Below are positions 42,250 through 54,178 of a DNA stretch of 64,000 nucleotides, piece after piece. This DNA is from Isoperla grammatica. Lineage: Eukaryota > Arthropoda > Insecta > Plecoptera > Perlodidae. Where the stretch lies: the NCBI GenBank assembly GCA_945910005.1, contig OX246741.1, positions 12,910,890-12,974,889 on the forward strand. Reading direction: 5' to 3'. Position numbers and translations under genes: made by a program. The notes beneath the pieces were generated by a model. That model did no database searches. It saw nothing but the letters and a program-made list of their open reading frames with translations, and was not told the origin of the DNA. How positions within the stretch are numbered: the stretch's first letter is position 1; the number at the start of each line of letters is the position of its first letter.

Positions 42250-42700
42250 TTAGTATTTCACTTCAGCTTTTAGAAAACTATGTGACGTGTTTACTGTACA
42301 GTGTAAACACATGACACGTATTAATGTTTTGTGGAAAGACACTTCTACCAACACAACGCTCGCGTTATTTTTACCACAACCTAACAAATCGCACAACTTG
42401 AACCCCATTGACTTCTCGAGAGATTTTCCCGTTACTTCCATCGAAACGACTTCGTTAAATTTAGAAATTCCAGCTAATCTTCTATTTTTCTTCGAGAATA
42501 CTTTAGATGTTTTGCAGATAAGTAAACATATGGTAGAGAGAACACGTGCTAAGATATCTGCGCGATCTGCTCTAGCAGACATAGGGGTGAATCTCGTAGT
42601 CTGTTGGTACGCGGCCAAAAACACCCCCTCGCCCCAATATAGCAGAAGTGCGGTGAGCAGCAACCCACTCCATCCCATCCCATCCCCTATCTGTAAAAAA
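42250..42700 (-). CDS. Candidate exon with signal-peptide-like start (weak)
   Basis: On the minus strand a textbook acceptor (T-run then ACAG, ending at 42691) is followed within about 20 bases by overlapping ATGs. One, at about 42678, opens MGWSGLLLTALLLYWG..., with a hydrophobic core of signal-peptide type followed by small residues, and the frame stays open to 42250 (152 codons if the upstream M before the acceptor is counted). No domain is recognised, a strong donor is not obvious (weak GGAAGTAACG near 42433), and an opposite-strand frame of 144 codons overlaps. It could be the first coding exon of a secreted or membrane protein, or chance. Confidence 0.2.
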
Positions 42701-42973
42701 AACTTCAATGTTTTTTTTTAATCTTTCTTTTCAATTTCTTTGGTAAACAACAGCGCCGGATGATATCTACCGACTTCGTTGACAGTCTCCAACCGGAACT
42801 GTCAAACTACCCTTAATGCAGGGGAATGTTTGCGGTTTATACCCACTTGACTTCCTGGTTAATACTGAAATTGCCAAGTAGGCCAGAATATTGTTAGGGA
42901 CGTTTCTAAAAAAGAATATACTCTAATAAAGTGGCCTCAACGTTGCAGTCGAGTAAAGTAGTACGAACTTAAT

Positions 42974-43548
42974 TTTCTACTTCACTAGTTCCTACCATCT
43001 AGTTGAAACAGGTTTATTAGCAGGGAAGGATACTTCTACGTGTGCACAAAGTTTCATTTTTAAATTATATCACAAGAATGGGCTTCGAAATCAAAAATCT
43101 AAATCAACAGCGCACTGTGGTTTAGTAAGCCCTACACATTGAATGCTCTAAGTTGTGACCTATATTATAATCAGTGTTTTTTTATAAATAATAATTTTAT
43201 TACTAATTATCGAATTATAATCAAAATACTAAACTAATGGAAATAATATTTTATTCAGTTTGTAGGTCTTACCAAAGCACAGTGCGCTGCTGATTTAGAT
43301 TTTCGATTTCTTGTTGCAATCTTGAGATATAATTTAATAATTAACATTTTCTGCGGTTTTTGACGTAGAGACAACCATTCGCTCTTAAATATCATGCATG
43401 GTCTTGTGTAGGGTATCTGGAAATTTATAACACAGTGGGGGCGATTAATAAGGCTTGAGCAGTCTACAAAGCGAAGTACTGACTTTACCAATCTGTGAAA
43501 AACCGCCAGGAATCTGTTAATATTCATTGAAACAACGTCCATACAATT
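42974..43548. repeat. Dispersed repeat, interrupted copy
   Basis: 42974-43017 and 43383-43548 align in order with the contiguous copy at 35388-35582. The 365 bp between them is the palindromic insertion at 43018-43382. Confidence 0.55.
43018..43382. mobile_element. Palindromic insertion, long imperfect arms
   Basis: The left arm around 43091-43145 (aaaatctaaatcaacagcgcactgtg) matches the reverse complement of the right arm around 43258-43310 at about 85%. Weaker pairing continues outward ('ttaaattatatcacaag' against 'ctcttgagatataatttaa'). It is a non-coding fold-back element; exact ends are uncertain. Confidence 0.65.
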
Positions 43549-43807
43549 GGCAAGGATCTGAGGTCAGTATGAGACTTGTTACGTTGGAAATAGTACAGCA
43601 AGTTAGATATAATGGGAACAACCCCTCTGTCGAAAGTCCAACACTTGTCCAGCTGTTCTATTCAAAGCCAAACACGTTGACGGTTCAGGAGAGCTCCCAA
43701 GCTAATTCATTGTCCTTTGACGGGCTTGTCAAAACTTTCACGTTCGTTTGAGTTAGGTAAACTATATATACCCACAAAATGTGTAGGGGTTCAACTGGGA
43801 TGGATGG

Positions 43808-43895
43808 ATAAAATGACGGCAAAATGTGAGATAGCCATATCGTAGTCAATTTTCGTCTGGTCACGAATATGTTAGTTGCAACGCGATTCTATAAG
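43808..43895 (-). repeat. Third copy of the 427/560 dispersed repeat
   Basis: 'gacggcaaaatgtgagatag' and 'ctggtcacgaatat' are the reverse complement of blocks in the copies at 427-543 and 560-680. A matching GCGAT...ATAC flank is also shared. Confidence 0.65.
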
Positions 43896-45282
43896 TATTG
43901 TAGAATCATTGACTGGGGCAATATGACATCGCCAGCACCTTAAGGCACACAAATTAATATAGATTTGTTTCGCTTGGTAAATAGTGGTAATATCCAAAAT
44001 AATTGAACAATTACTTCTGGAAAATGTAACAAGCAATCCAGCATGAACATTGGAACACTTGGAACACTTCTGTTAGCTGAACGAGATTAATAATCCGGTA
44101 AATAATGGAAAGCAGCACATTTTTGTGAATATTATATTTTGTGATGCAATTTCTTTTTCAAACACAAACAAATAATTTAGATCATCGTTGAGGCGTTGGC
44201 ATTTGCAAGATTATAGAAATGAGGCTTGGGTTCAAAAGTCTAAAACGTGTGTGTCAATCCCCAATAGAGCGCTTTAATTGTTTCAAAATGGCTGTCTGGG
44301 TAATAAAGCATGCCTCGTAGCATCTGTTCAGCGGCACTTAGATGGTGCTATCTCTCTCGCCACCCAATTGTCTCGCATAGCGGCGGTATATCCGACACCA
44401 CGCGCCGAACAACACACCGCACGCTCTATTTTAGAACAGGCGCGCATTTTTTAGCCCCCCCCGCCCGATATACGGAGTGCCCCTGTTTATTATCTTGCTT
44501 CTCCAATAGCGAGGTGTGTTGATGTCTATACCCTGTACGAGGTTAGATGGATCTCACGCAAAATAGGCGATAGAGCAGTGTGTGCCACAAGATGTTAACA
44601 AAATTGAAGACTAGATTGTTTTAGTGTTGACTTCTAAAATTCTTGATGTTTTATCAACAAAATGACATTTTGATGTTTTCATTAATTCTCTACAAATACA
44701 CTGTACACTATTATTAAACACCTATTGTTTTTTAACTTGTTGCGTTGGCATCCTCAGTGCTGACGCATGAAGCATTAACAAGAAACAGGAGCCGGATTAT
44801 GATTTTGTATAAGAAATACCATGTAATTTTCCTTCAACGTATTTATTATTACTTACACATTTTATTATAACGAAAAATGGTAAAAAATACCAATTGGACG
44901 AACTATATACATACCTATGAGATGATTGTTTAGACTTGCAAAACGTTTTGACTATGAAATTGAACTCGGAAAAAATTTGAAACAAATAATCAATGTGATT
45001 GTATAATATCGAACTGTAACCAGACTAGAGATGCTATAAAAAGTACTAAAGCCAATCAATGTAATGACTTAGGGCGTGGCCAAATAGATATTCATGACAC
45101 TGTTATCTTCTACGCATGTTTATGTCCTTGACTTGTCCACATGACAGCAGTTGACACTTTCCATTAAAACAACATTATAAATTAACTAGCGGAGTAGTCT
45201 ACTGTTCGGCCATTCAATTAGTGAGTTCCGCAAGTGAATTCAGTGTGTATTTAAAAGACTAGACAAATAGTGGTTTTATTAT
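43896..45282. other. Unassigned stretch
   Basis: 44310-44520 is GC-richer than its surroundings but shows no coding signature. 'gttggcatcctcagtgctgacgc' at about 44744 is a half-copy of the CCTCAG module. Nothing else is assigned. Confidence 0.45.
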
Positions 45283-45829
45283 TATTATTATAATTATTAT
45301 TATTATTTATTTATCTAACAAACAGAATTTCGAACATTCCAGATAAAATTGGATATAATATCATACACAAAGACCTTACATTCGTTACAGTGAAATAACA
45401 AAATCGCTCACGATTTAAAACAAACTTTTTAAACAACAACTAAAGTATAAACAGTAGCTATATAACAATAATTAACCCTACTTTTGTCAGGAACATAAAA
45501 CGTTAAAACAATTTGAATTTTACTTGTTCACATTTTCATTAAAAACATCAATATGGGTAAAATGTGAACTATTTAACATATTTATAGTGCGTGGCAAAAG
45601 AATGTTTAAATGGATCTAATCTAGATTTGGATGGATTAAATAATACTGCGTTTCGAGACCGTCTCATAGGAACATTTAAAGATTCTGATTCCAAGAAATC
45701 AGGGCAATTAATCAAGTGCACCCGATAAAATATTTTTTAAAGTTACAATAACAAACACTTTTAAATTCATTTCTCTCCAATTAAGTTTCAATGTAATTTG
45801 TAAATATTTTACATTTCGGTACATTTGGA
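45283..45829 (-). pseudogene. LINE 3' fragment: ORF2 C-terminal relic and AT tail
   Basis: On the minus strand, about 45720-45569 reads INCPDFLESESLNVPMRRSR then FNPSKSRLDPFKHSF and a TAG (45569-45571), matching the pattern 'CP.LL....F.VP.R.TR...F..P..RT...K.SP' of LINE polyprotein C-termini. The preceding part (to about 45829) continues in another frame (REMNLKVFVIVTLKNIL), so a frameshift is present. A ~270-bp 3' UTR and a TAA/TAAA-type tail end at 45279-45315. It is 5' truncated and dead. Confidence 0.62.
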
Positions 45830-46998
45830 TATCATATAAAGTGTAATTTTTAAATTAAGTACTTTTTGTAATTCAGTTATTGAACATGATTTTTTATAAT
45901 ATGTTGTTTGTTATTCATAGATGGTTTCGAAATGTCAATATACAAGACATGTATTAAAGAAACAGGGGTTAGTTTTTTTATTTAATTTTCGTCCGTTTTC
46001 AATTTTGAATCACAGATCCATACCAGCCACATGATTGACTTAACCTTTTCAACCATGTTAGACACGAACTACAAGTCGATAAAATATGGACAAGCCTCTC
46101 AATAACTTGGCACGGTCCACGAAAATACAATACTATTCAACTCCGGGACATAATACGATTCCCAATATTGACTATATCATCAATATCACCAAACTATTTT
46201 CTCTGATAAAAGTAGTTATCGTTAAACTGAAATCACAATTCAAACGTAAATCTTAAATACATGAAAGATAACCGACACAAAATGAGATGTATATCTTTCT
46301 CTATTCGGCAATAATTTACAATTCTAAGTACGTACTTGTGATTTCGAAGTAGCTATTTTTGTATGCAAACATGGACAAGAGGGAGAAAGCACAAGTTTTT
46401 TCTCGCAAACTTTCTTTCAGGCTTGGTTCCCCTAACTTTGCATATCCGAGCCCAACAATGACGTAATTCGTACTTTTTGCGAATGACAGTTCCCTACGTC
46501 TTATTAAGTAAAGGGTGTTTTGAATTATTCAATATCTAAGAAAAAAAAATGGCAAATAAATCTTAGTCCAGACGTTTAAAATTTAATCCTAATCAAGGCT
46601 ACTTTTCGAATTTTAAAACTAAATAACTACGAAAAAGACAAAAACCCTTCACAGTGAAAGTCGCAAAATTATAGCGAAGAATGTTATTATACTGTCTTAA
46701 ATCTAAAACAATACACATGAGACATTTTTAACACCAGTTGAAGAATGGTGATCAATCATTCTAAAATATCGTTCGTATTAATATTTTGCTGAGATAATCC
46801 CGAAGTAAATCCACTATTAGAAAATATAGATTTTCAATTTTATCGTAGTTATCATTCTTTCTGTATTGTCTATTAATATTTATTAAACTGCTTTGGATGT
46901 TGGTTTTATATGTGAATGAATATACGAATGAAAAACAAATACTTCGGTTTAACAATGGCTATATCAGCTATATCTGAAACGCTTTTCTGTGGCATCAC
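45830..46998. other. Unassigned stretch
   Basis: AT-rich; no gene or RNA recognised. Confidence 0.5.
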
Positions 46999-47287
46999 AC
47001 CGGCAGCGCTCTTAACTCATACAGAGTATACCTAATGTACACCAGCAGCGCTCTTAACTCACACAGAGTATACCTAATGTACAACAGCAGTGCTCTTTTC
47101 ACACAGAGTATACCTAATGTACACCAGCAGCGCTCTTAGCTCACACAGAGTATACCTAATGTACACCGGCAGCGCTCTTAACTCATACAGAGTACACCTA
47201 ATGTACACCAGAGCGCTCTTAACTCATACAGAGTATACCTAATGTACACCAGCAGAGCTCTTAACTCATACAGAGTATACCTAATGT
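46999..47287 (+). repeat. 42-bp minisatellite, seven copies
   Basis: The unit contains 'agcgctcttaactcatacag' and 'agtatacctaatgtacacc'. Seven head-to-tail copies of 40-42 bp differ by a few substitutions and small deletions. There is no spacer variability, so it is not CRISPR-like. Confidence 0.95.
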
Positions 47288-48251
47288 GTGTTCACAGTTT
47301 GACTTTGTTCTATCTTGGCGAGCGTTTTTTAATCCCTCTCACCGGAACCGGAACTGTACAAACACAACTAGGATCAGCTGAGGGCTCGGCCGCAACGGCA
47401 AACATTAGGATGACGCCCGTTTGAGCCCGAAATAACTGCACAATTAAAATAGTTTCTCGAATACCCTAGCTGTCCAAACATACTAGGGCGGGGGTGGGGT
47501 TGTCGCTGGCTGATTGATTGACGCTAACGGGATAACACAGTTAATGTTATAGACAAATACGATATATGCATCATGTTAAAAATCTGTGTTTCCATATACA
47601 GTACAACCTACACGAAGTCGAAGATTTAATTTTAATATTTTTGAATTAAATTTGGTTTGGTTTGATAGCAAATACCATTATTTTTTAAATGTATATTTAT
47701 ATGTTAGTTAACTTCTTCACGATTTCGGATTGCGATTCTAATCCCGATACCGAAAATTGTGGTTGGGGCTTCACATGTTCGAAATTGTAATTAATTTTGT
47801 CGCAAACTCATGTATTTTCACATTTGTATCTGTACTGTATTTGTTCATTTCTTTTTGTATTTGTACACAACCAGGTACCGAAATAAGACTATCTATAAGA
47901 AAATAATTTCTTTTCCTAATAATATTTCTCATTTACGACATATCGTATGTTCTATATAGCTTATTGTGTTATTTTATAATCTATGTTTATATGGTTTCCA
48001 TATATTTTGTACGTGGCTTATGTCGTGGGTGCTTAACCAACGGCTCAACGTCGCACCAGTATCATGTTGCTCTGCGACAGTCGGGGGGAGGTTGTGAGGG
48101 TGCAAGGGTGGGAGGGGGGTGGGGGGGGGGGGCAATTGCTCTACGAACCCTGAGGGCAGAAGTCGAAAGGAAGCCATGTCCTGGGCTGGAAGTGGAACAA
48201 CAAAGGATCCAGTATATTTCTAAGATGTATTGTCATGTTCTGTAGGTTCTA
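47288..48251. other. Unassigned stretch with one dispersed repeat
   Basis: 47699-47790 ('ttaacttcttcacgatttcg...gcgattctaatcccgatacc...gtggttggggct') is a diverged copy of 54179-54265. 48083-48132 is G-rich. Confidence 0.5.
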
Positions 48252-48570
48252 TAAATAAAAAAAAGTAAATAAATTCACATTTAGAGTCTACCCACTCAGT
48301 AATTAAACTGATTTGCAGTGGGGGACTTTAATTTAAAGTGACTAAACCAACCCTGTAGGCTTCGAACACCATCGACGAGTGAGCGATAACTAATCAAAGA
48401 TCGATATTTCAAATATAAAACACATGAATCATTGATTGGACAGTGCGAACACCTGCGGACAGATGCCAGAATCAACAAGGCCGATTCAGAACAATTTTGA
48501 ATTTATAGAGTGCTTCGTTGCTAGGACGGCTCCAAAGTCACCGTTTACTTATTCCTAAGCCAAGAAGTAA
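48252..48570 (-). mobile_element. SINE copy lacking the tRNA head
   Basis: Nearly identical to the body of the 36572-36996 SINE from its AT tail up to 'ttattcctaagccaagaagt', where it stops before the tRNA-like region. This fits a 5'-truncated insertion. Confidence 0.88.
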
Positions 48571-49628
48571 CGTCCTTTAAAATATAACAAATAATAAAAT
48601 AGCATGACTAGTATATGTACATTGTACAAGTAACATTAAAATGCTATTGGGCCATTGTTAACGCAAATGTTAGAGCTAAAAAAATAACACATGAGTTATT
48701 TTAACGACACTAAAAATGTAATTAAGCGAATTCCTCGGTTTCCCATCTCTCGACAATGATTTGCATTTTTGAGTAGCCTGATTCACCACGAGTTGGATTC
48801 GGAATTCACGTTCTTGTCGTGATTCGCGGCTTTTTTTCCACCAGCCGCTAAAATATATTGTGGAGTAACATCAAAGTTTTAAGCTTTTACACGGCTTCTT
48901 TTCTCTGTGTGTGCACGTTAATCTCAAATAATGACTTTTGGCGGTAATCCTTGACGACAGTCGGGTTTATCTCAGGGCTTATTATTATTTCCCCTACTCC
49001 CCTCCCCTCCTCCCCCCACCCATCGCTCCTCGACCTAACTCGAGTTTAATTTCGTGTGGAATCGGCCAGTCTCGCACAGTTTACGATATAACCAACGAAG
49101 CTGATTCATTATATGAGATCTTTTCATCAGCACTGTCCGGTGTTTCGGTTCTTTCTATCCTGTAATTCACTTTTAACGTGCTCACTAACTATTAGTAATT
49201 ACTATCAGCATTTTGTAATATCTTAGTTTTGTAATAATGTATTATTCTTATATGTATGTTGACACAAGTAAGACTAAACAAAACGTGTTTTTTATTTTAT
49301 TAAAAAGTTTCAGTCCATCGGGGTTCCATGAAAGTGAGATAAATTCATTCACAAGTACACAGTCGGTAGACACGGAAATAACTCTGTATTTGGAAGATAT
49401 TCCTAACTTCCAATACAACTTTTTACTGCAGTTTTGTTTTCACAAATTTTGTGATTTTTTATTGTGTTGCATGGCAAACGTTTTGGCTGCAGATAACCTA
49501 ACATTAAATAAAATAATAGAGTTATTGTTGCTAACACCATATCAAAACGGTAAGCGAAATATTACCGTCTCATTATTTTTTTCGTATGGAATTAGTTTTA
49601 ACTTTAAGACCAACTCACATGTACTAAA
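48571..49628. other. Unassigned stretch
   Basis: An open frame at 49237-49650 (137 codons) is AT-driven, has no domain and runs into the repeat at 49629. Confidence 0.45.
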
Positions 49629-49880
49629 CATAAATGTATCCTTTTTTTAAACAAAACAAATCACACGAACAGTAATTATACAACAATGAAAAAATAAAAA
49701 AAAAAATACTCACCAAGAGCGTACATTTTCGAGAGCGTCCACTCTCTTCCTCAGACGCGAGCGCACTGAGGAAGAGAGCGGACGCTCTCGAAAATTTTCG
49801 CGCATGGTGAGTGTTTCCTATTCTTTTTTTCATGACCATGGTTAGTATTCGTGTGATGTGTTTTCATCATAAATGTATCC
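49629..49880. mobile_element. Fold-back element between 13-bp direct repeats
   Basis: 'cataaatgtatcc' occurs at 49629-49641 and 49868-49880. Between them the sequence folds on itself almost end to end: outer arms (aaatcacacgaa / ttcgtgtgatgt), middle (actcacca), and a strong inner hairpin of 25 bp (cgagagcgtccactctcttc + CTCAG) with one mismatch and an 11-base loop. It is non-coding. A 13-bp duplication is longer than most DNA transposons make. Confidence 0.75.
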
Positions 49881-50464
49881 CTTATCAGCTGTGACATCAG
49901 GGTAATTCACTGTAATGCGTTATAGATTAGCTTCATGTTTAAAGCAATCAGAATACGAATACCACAGCAAAGCAATTATCCAGCATGACCAGTTGTTACT
50001 GATCCCCAGACAAAACTTTCCCACGACCATCATTACATAAACCTGCGTTACATTCTACTCTGCGATTCTTCCAATAAACGATTTGGAATGCAGTGAATGA
50101 AATGGAAACCTGAAAGTCAATGTCAATTGATATACATTATTCCGAGTTGACATGACATTCATTCACATCGACATCAAGACACGTTCTCGGAGTTTTTAAC
50201 TTTTGTTCACTTTTCTTTTTGTTTCGTGTTTGTATTCGTTACGGATGTGAGTTGTAGACTGATTAGATTGACTGTGAAGACAATCATGTGTCTCTGGATG
50301 CGACTTGTTTACGCATTTATTACACCTAACGTCATAGTTATAAGAAGGAGATTATAGCGATGCTGTGTTTAGTAATGATTTTTTAACCGGTTAAGTAATA
50401 TAATAGAATCACTATAAAACTTGAACAAACACGGTGTTTAAATTCGTATTCATAAAGTGGGTAA
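49881..50464. other. Unassigned stretch
   Basis: Nothing recognised. Confidence 0.5.
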
Positions 50465-50545
50465 TGTTTCGTCAGCAATCGCTGCCTTCCTCAGACGTGA
50501 GGGTACTCTGAGGAAGGCAACGGATCCTGCTGAAATAGTACGTAA
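50465..50545. repeat. CCTTCCTCAG hairpin
   Basis: 'gctgccttcctcag' pairs with 'ctgaggaaggcaac' across a 14-base loop, with weaker outer pairing (cagca / tgctg, then TTTCG / GAAATA). It has the same layout as the inner hairpin at 49.7 kb. Confidence 0.7.
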
Positions 50546-50904
50546 TTGTTGTTTTGAAAAAAAATCTAGTTGGACTGTACACTGGTCCTTGTCAAGATCA
50601 AAATAAAATAGTATAAGATAGTTTTCAATCTATGTTTTCGTCTATTATTTACTATATGGAGGATAAAAAGAATCATCAATTGGTGGTGAACTCCCCCGAG
50701 TTAACCGAACGATAACGTGAGATTAAGTGGAAGGAGAGATCAGAAAAACAAGTGGAATTGATTGGTTGGTAAAACGTTAAAACCAAATAAGAAAATGAAT
50801 TTTACCGTTGTCCTTTTAAGATAAAGACAATCTTGCAAGTTTTCAGCTAAGTTGATAGAAGGAGTAGGCCTATCTATTTTTCCAGGCAAAAACATTCATG
50901 ATTT

Positions 50905-50980
50905 GGTGTTGGTACCACAGCGGCTTGGCAGTTACCCGTCTAACAAACCTGCGTTCCAGGCTCGAATCCTGGCTTAATGG
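50905..50980 (+). mobile_element. tRNA-like SINE head or tRNA pseudogene
   Basis: A perfect T-arm (CCAGG CTCGAAT CCTGG, box B GGCTCGAATCC) preceded by 'ccgtctaacaaacctg' as an anticodon-arm relic and a degraded box A (TACCACAGCGGCTTGGC). The acceptor stem does not pair, so it is not a functional tRNA gene. Confidence 0.5.
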
Positions 50981-51719
50981 TTTTTCACATTCGTAATCGC
51001 TCACTGGATATACGACATCTTATAATTACTTCTAAACAAAAGTTTTGCAAGATAAATGTTTTAATATCCTTTACTCTATTATAAGTTTTTTTTCTCATTC
51101 TGTCACGAACAAGGGCCTCGTACTCACCATTAATTTATAAACCCTTTTTACCCGTCAACATCTATGTAATTCCTAATAAGGTTAAATACCTGTCAACAAG
51201 GATAATTTTTATTTAGTTATAAAAGTTATGGCATTCTCTGAAACTCCGGCCACATATCCACGACATACGTCACATAACTAAACCACATCAACTGGTAAAT
51301 GTGGACGAACGGAACGAGTAGTTACACGTTATATACGCAAGTAACATTTCCTCTTACAGAAGGCAGGATAGTCGTTTTTAATGTTGAACAATTTATTAAT
51401 TAATTAACGTACTATGCTGTTGTAAATAAATTGTATTGATACTTTTTTTTCAAAAGTCTAAGCACGTAGTATAAATAAAAATCAATTACAAACTGCACAA
51501 GATTTCGTAACGTATGTAGGAACACATTATTAATAGCTGTTGACATGTATGGGATTCAGTGAAACGAGTACGACACTTATAAACCGGTATAGCAACGACT
51601 AGAATGCAGCTTATCCGTTAAACGCCATTTTTTCTTAGTCAAAGTTCACTCGTCAATTTGACTTGACTATGGTATTATAAAAGATAAGTATCAATATGCA
51701 CAATATAAATGTGTGTGAC
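50981..51719. other. Unassigned stretch
   Basis: May include the body of the preceding SINE; its end cannot be set. No gene. Confidence 0.4.
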
Positions 51720-52000
51720 ATATCGGGAATTATGTCAGCCTAGACTGGGTCTCGGTCCCAGATAATTCAGAACTGAGATTCAAATATCGAGAGTATAGGT
51801 TCAAGACAAACTAATATTAGTTGTCTCTACTTTAATTTTGTTAGTATTACCATCTTTGTTATTGCTATGATTTAACCAAACAGCAGATAAATTCATTTGT
51901 ATTCATTGTCTGCAACCATTCAGTTAAAATAACTAATGTTAAGCCATTTATTATTTCCCTGATGGGACAGGAAAATAACAATAAAATTGAATTGAATTGT
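51720..52000 (+). mobile_element. Possible LINE 3' end with TTGAA tail
   Basis: Ends 'gggacaggaaaataacaat' then 'aaaattgaattgaattg', the pentamer tail style of several insect LINEs, and directly abuts the SINE fragment at 52001. No coding relic is recognised. Confidence 0.35.
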
Positions 52001-52140
52001 GCGTCGTTGCTAAGACAGCTCCAAAGTCACCGTTTAAACCTCTGCCAGTGTCCTATTAGTAAATAGTCCGAACCGGGAATCGTACCCGAGACTTTCTGCA
52101 TTAGAGGCAGGAATCAACCCACAGGACCAGCAAGCCACAC
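52001..52140 (-). mobile_element. SINE 5' part with diverged tRNA head
   Basis: On the minus strand, a tRNA-like head ('gtggcttgctggtcctgtgg', CTGC/GCAG anticodon arm, box B GGTACGATTCC) joins after a ~45-bp linker the body segment 'aaacggtgactttggagc...cctagcaacgaagcac'-like. The rest of the body is replaced by AATTC repeats. Either a SINE variant with another tail or a truncated copy abutting a LINE. Confidence 0.7.
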
Positions 52141-54178
52141 TTACTGTGAATATATGAATTAATGTGTTTATATCAAAGTCCAAGTTAAATATCTACACAT
52201 AAGAAATGAATAAAAACTGTTGTATACAAATGAGATACGGGAACTGGACCATAAATCAAAGTGTGTTTTCTTATTTTCAAATTATAAATAAAACACGACC
52301 TTCAAATTAAAAATCTTTTCGGTACTCTTTGAATAACTTGAATAGTGAGCCTTCTTGGCATGAACTAAAACTTCCGTGATTATAAAATGTGTAGACACGA
52401 GAAAATTAACAATTCACATTTTTAATTAAGAACTGTCATCTACCATTAGAGCTTTGAGTAATATTAGAAAAGTTTAAGCAGCGCACTGACTTCCCCTAGG
52501 AGTCGATGTTACCCATCAATAATTAATAAAGTTAAAATGGAAACTCGAGTCTCCCCAGAATACTGTTAACAACTTTGGGTCGTTACCATACACAAAGAAA
52601 TAATGTTGAAGAATTTTTCATACGCATTTTTTCATACACGTCATAAAGTTAAGCACTTACCACACAGAGCGGAGTCCACAATCTCTTTTCTTATTACTCT
52701 CTCCGCAAGATGGTAGAAAAAATAAATTATCTTAGCTTTTTCTTGCGTCGGAAATCAAAATTTGTCAAACAGACAAGAAGTGTCTTGGTTGAATATAGAA
52801 TGAGAAATGATTCTAAATCTTCCTTTCCACTTGTCACATTTATAACAAAAGAATTCTACATATGAAAAGAAAAATGTATCCACTGGATTTAGAGTAGGTT
52901 CCATCTTTTCAGTTTCCCAGACCAGAAAGACTTTCTCGAGTTCAAGATTTTCAAATATCAAAACTTTCATTGTGGTTTCAACCGAGAATAATCACAAAAA
53001 CATAATGTATTGTATCCTAAGTATCATCCCTGTATACAATACATTCAGCAAAGCAAATATGAAATGCGTCCTGTGTAGATCAAAACCAAAGTATACTAAA
53101 TTATAATAGATTTGATGTGTACATGTCATTTGTACGAGTACTATAATTATTGCAATTCTTCAAATCTCATGTATAATTCACGAGACAACTTCTTCACTTA
53201 GCAAAAAACTGGACTCATGCGCATCTCATGTCAAGAGCTAACCATAACAAATAGATATCGCATATATCTTCCCGTCAAACTCCCGTCAATCTTTACAAGA
53301 AACGTTCAGTAAAACCAAACGTAAAACAAAGACAAATTATCAAAGTTCTCAGCAAAGCCGCTCTTCCTCTTTGCTACTTGTCAGTTAGAAGATGCTGCAA
53401 TATCCATCCCAGCAGAATCCACAACTATGTGGGGCAGCCATTGAGGGGGGAGGGGGGGGGGGGAGAGAGAGTCAAAAAGGGATATTTCATTATTTTCATT
53501 TCAGTCATTATTCTTGAGCCCGATTTCTCGACACAATGTGAGAAAGATGAGAGACCCGCTAATACTGATATCAATTTGGATTTTTAATACAATATTATAA
53601 TGTTGTGAAACTACAAAACATAAATCTTGAGGTATCAATTCTTCAAATTTGGTATCGATTCGAAATCGATTAATTGATATTATTCCTTTCATTGTAATTC
53701 TTGTGTTCACAAGAGGTTTGCACATTCTTTCGCTATAGACTTTCCAATTGTCTGTCCAATTTGATGGCCCCCGTTCAGTTAGTTATAACTAGTCATAGTA
53801 ATAGTTAGTCACTCGTTACATAACCGGGCCAATAGAGATTAAGTAACATGTTACACATTATCATTTGCATAACTTATATGGAAGGAGCTGCGGTAGTTCC
53901 CGATAAGATAACCGAGAAACGCTTGTGATGATAAATGAACCATGCTGGGTGATTCTAACTTATTTAATACATAGGAATATATGAATACATTTCATATTTA
54001 TGACTGTCATACGCTTTACTTGCGCAAATAGTCGTCGTGCCTCTCTATCAGACTTGCATTACAGTTTGCCACGTAAATCTAGTCGTGTGGGATGATTTCA
54101 GAACAATAAAAACATAATTATACTGTAGAGGATTTGTACTTGCCTCGAAGCTACCTTACCGATGCGGGATGAACGATA
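52141..54178. other. Unassigned stretch
   Basis: No gene recognised. A 12-base G run lies at 53452-53463. Confidence 0.5.

Noticed and set aside
42287..42721. 144-codon plus-strand frame
   Set aside because: It overlaps the better-supported minus-strand candidate and has no splice context or recognised domain.
46999..47287. CRISPR-like array
   Set aside because: Units are contiguous with no unique spacers, and the DNA is eukaryotic; it is a minisatellite.
49237..49650. 137-codon plus-strand frame as a gene
   Set aside because: AT-driven composition, no domain, and it ends inside the fold-back element's direct repeat.
50905..50980. Functional tRNA gene
   Set aside because: The acceptor stem does not pair and box A is degraded; only the T-arm is intact.
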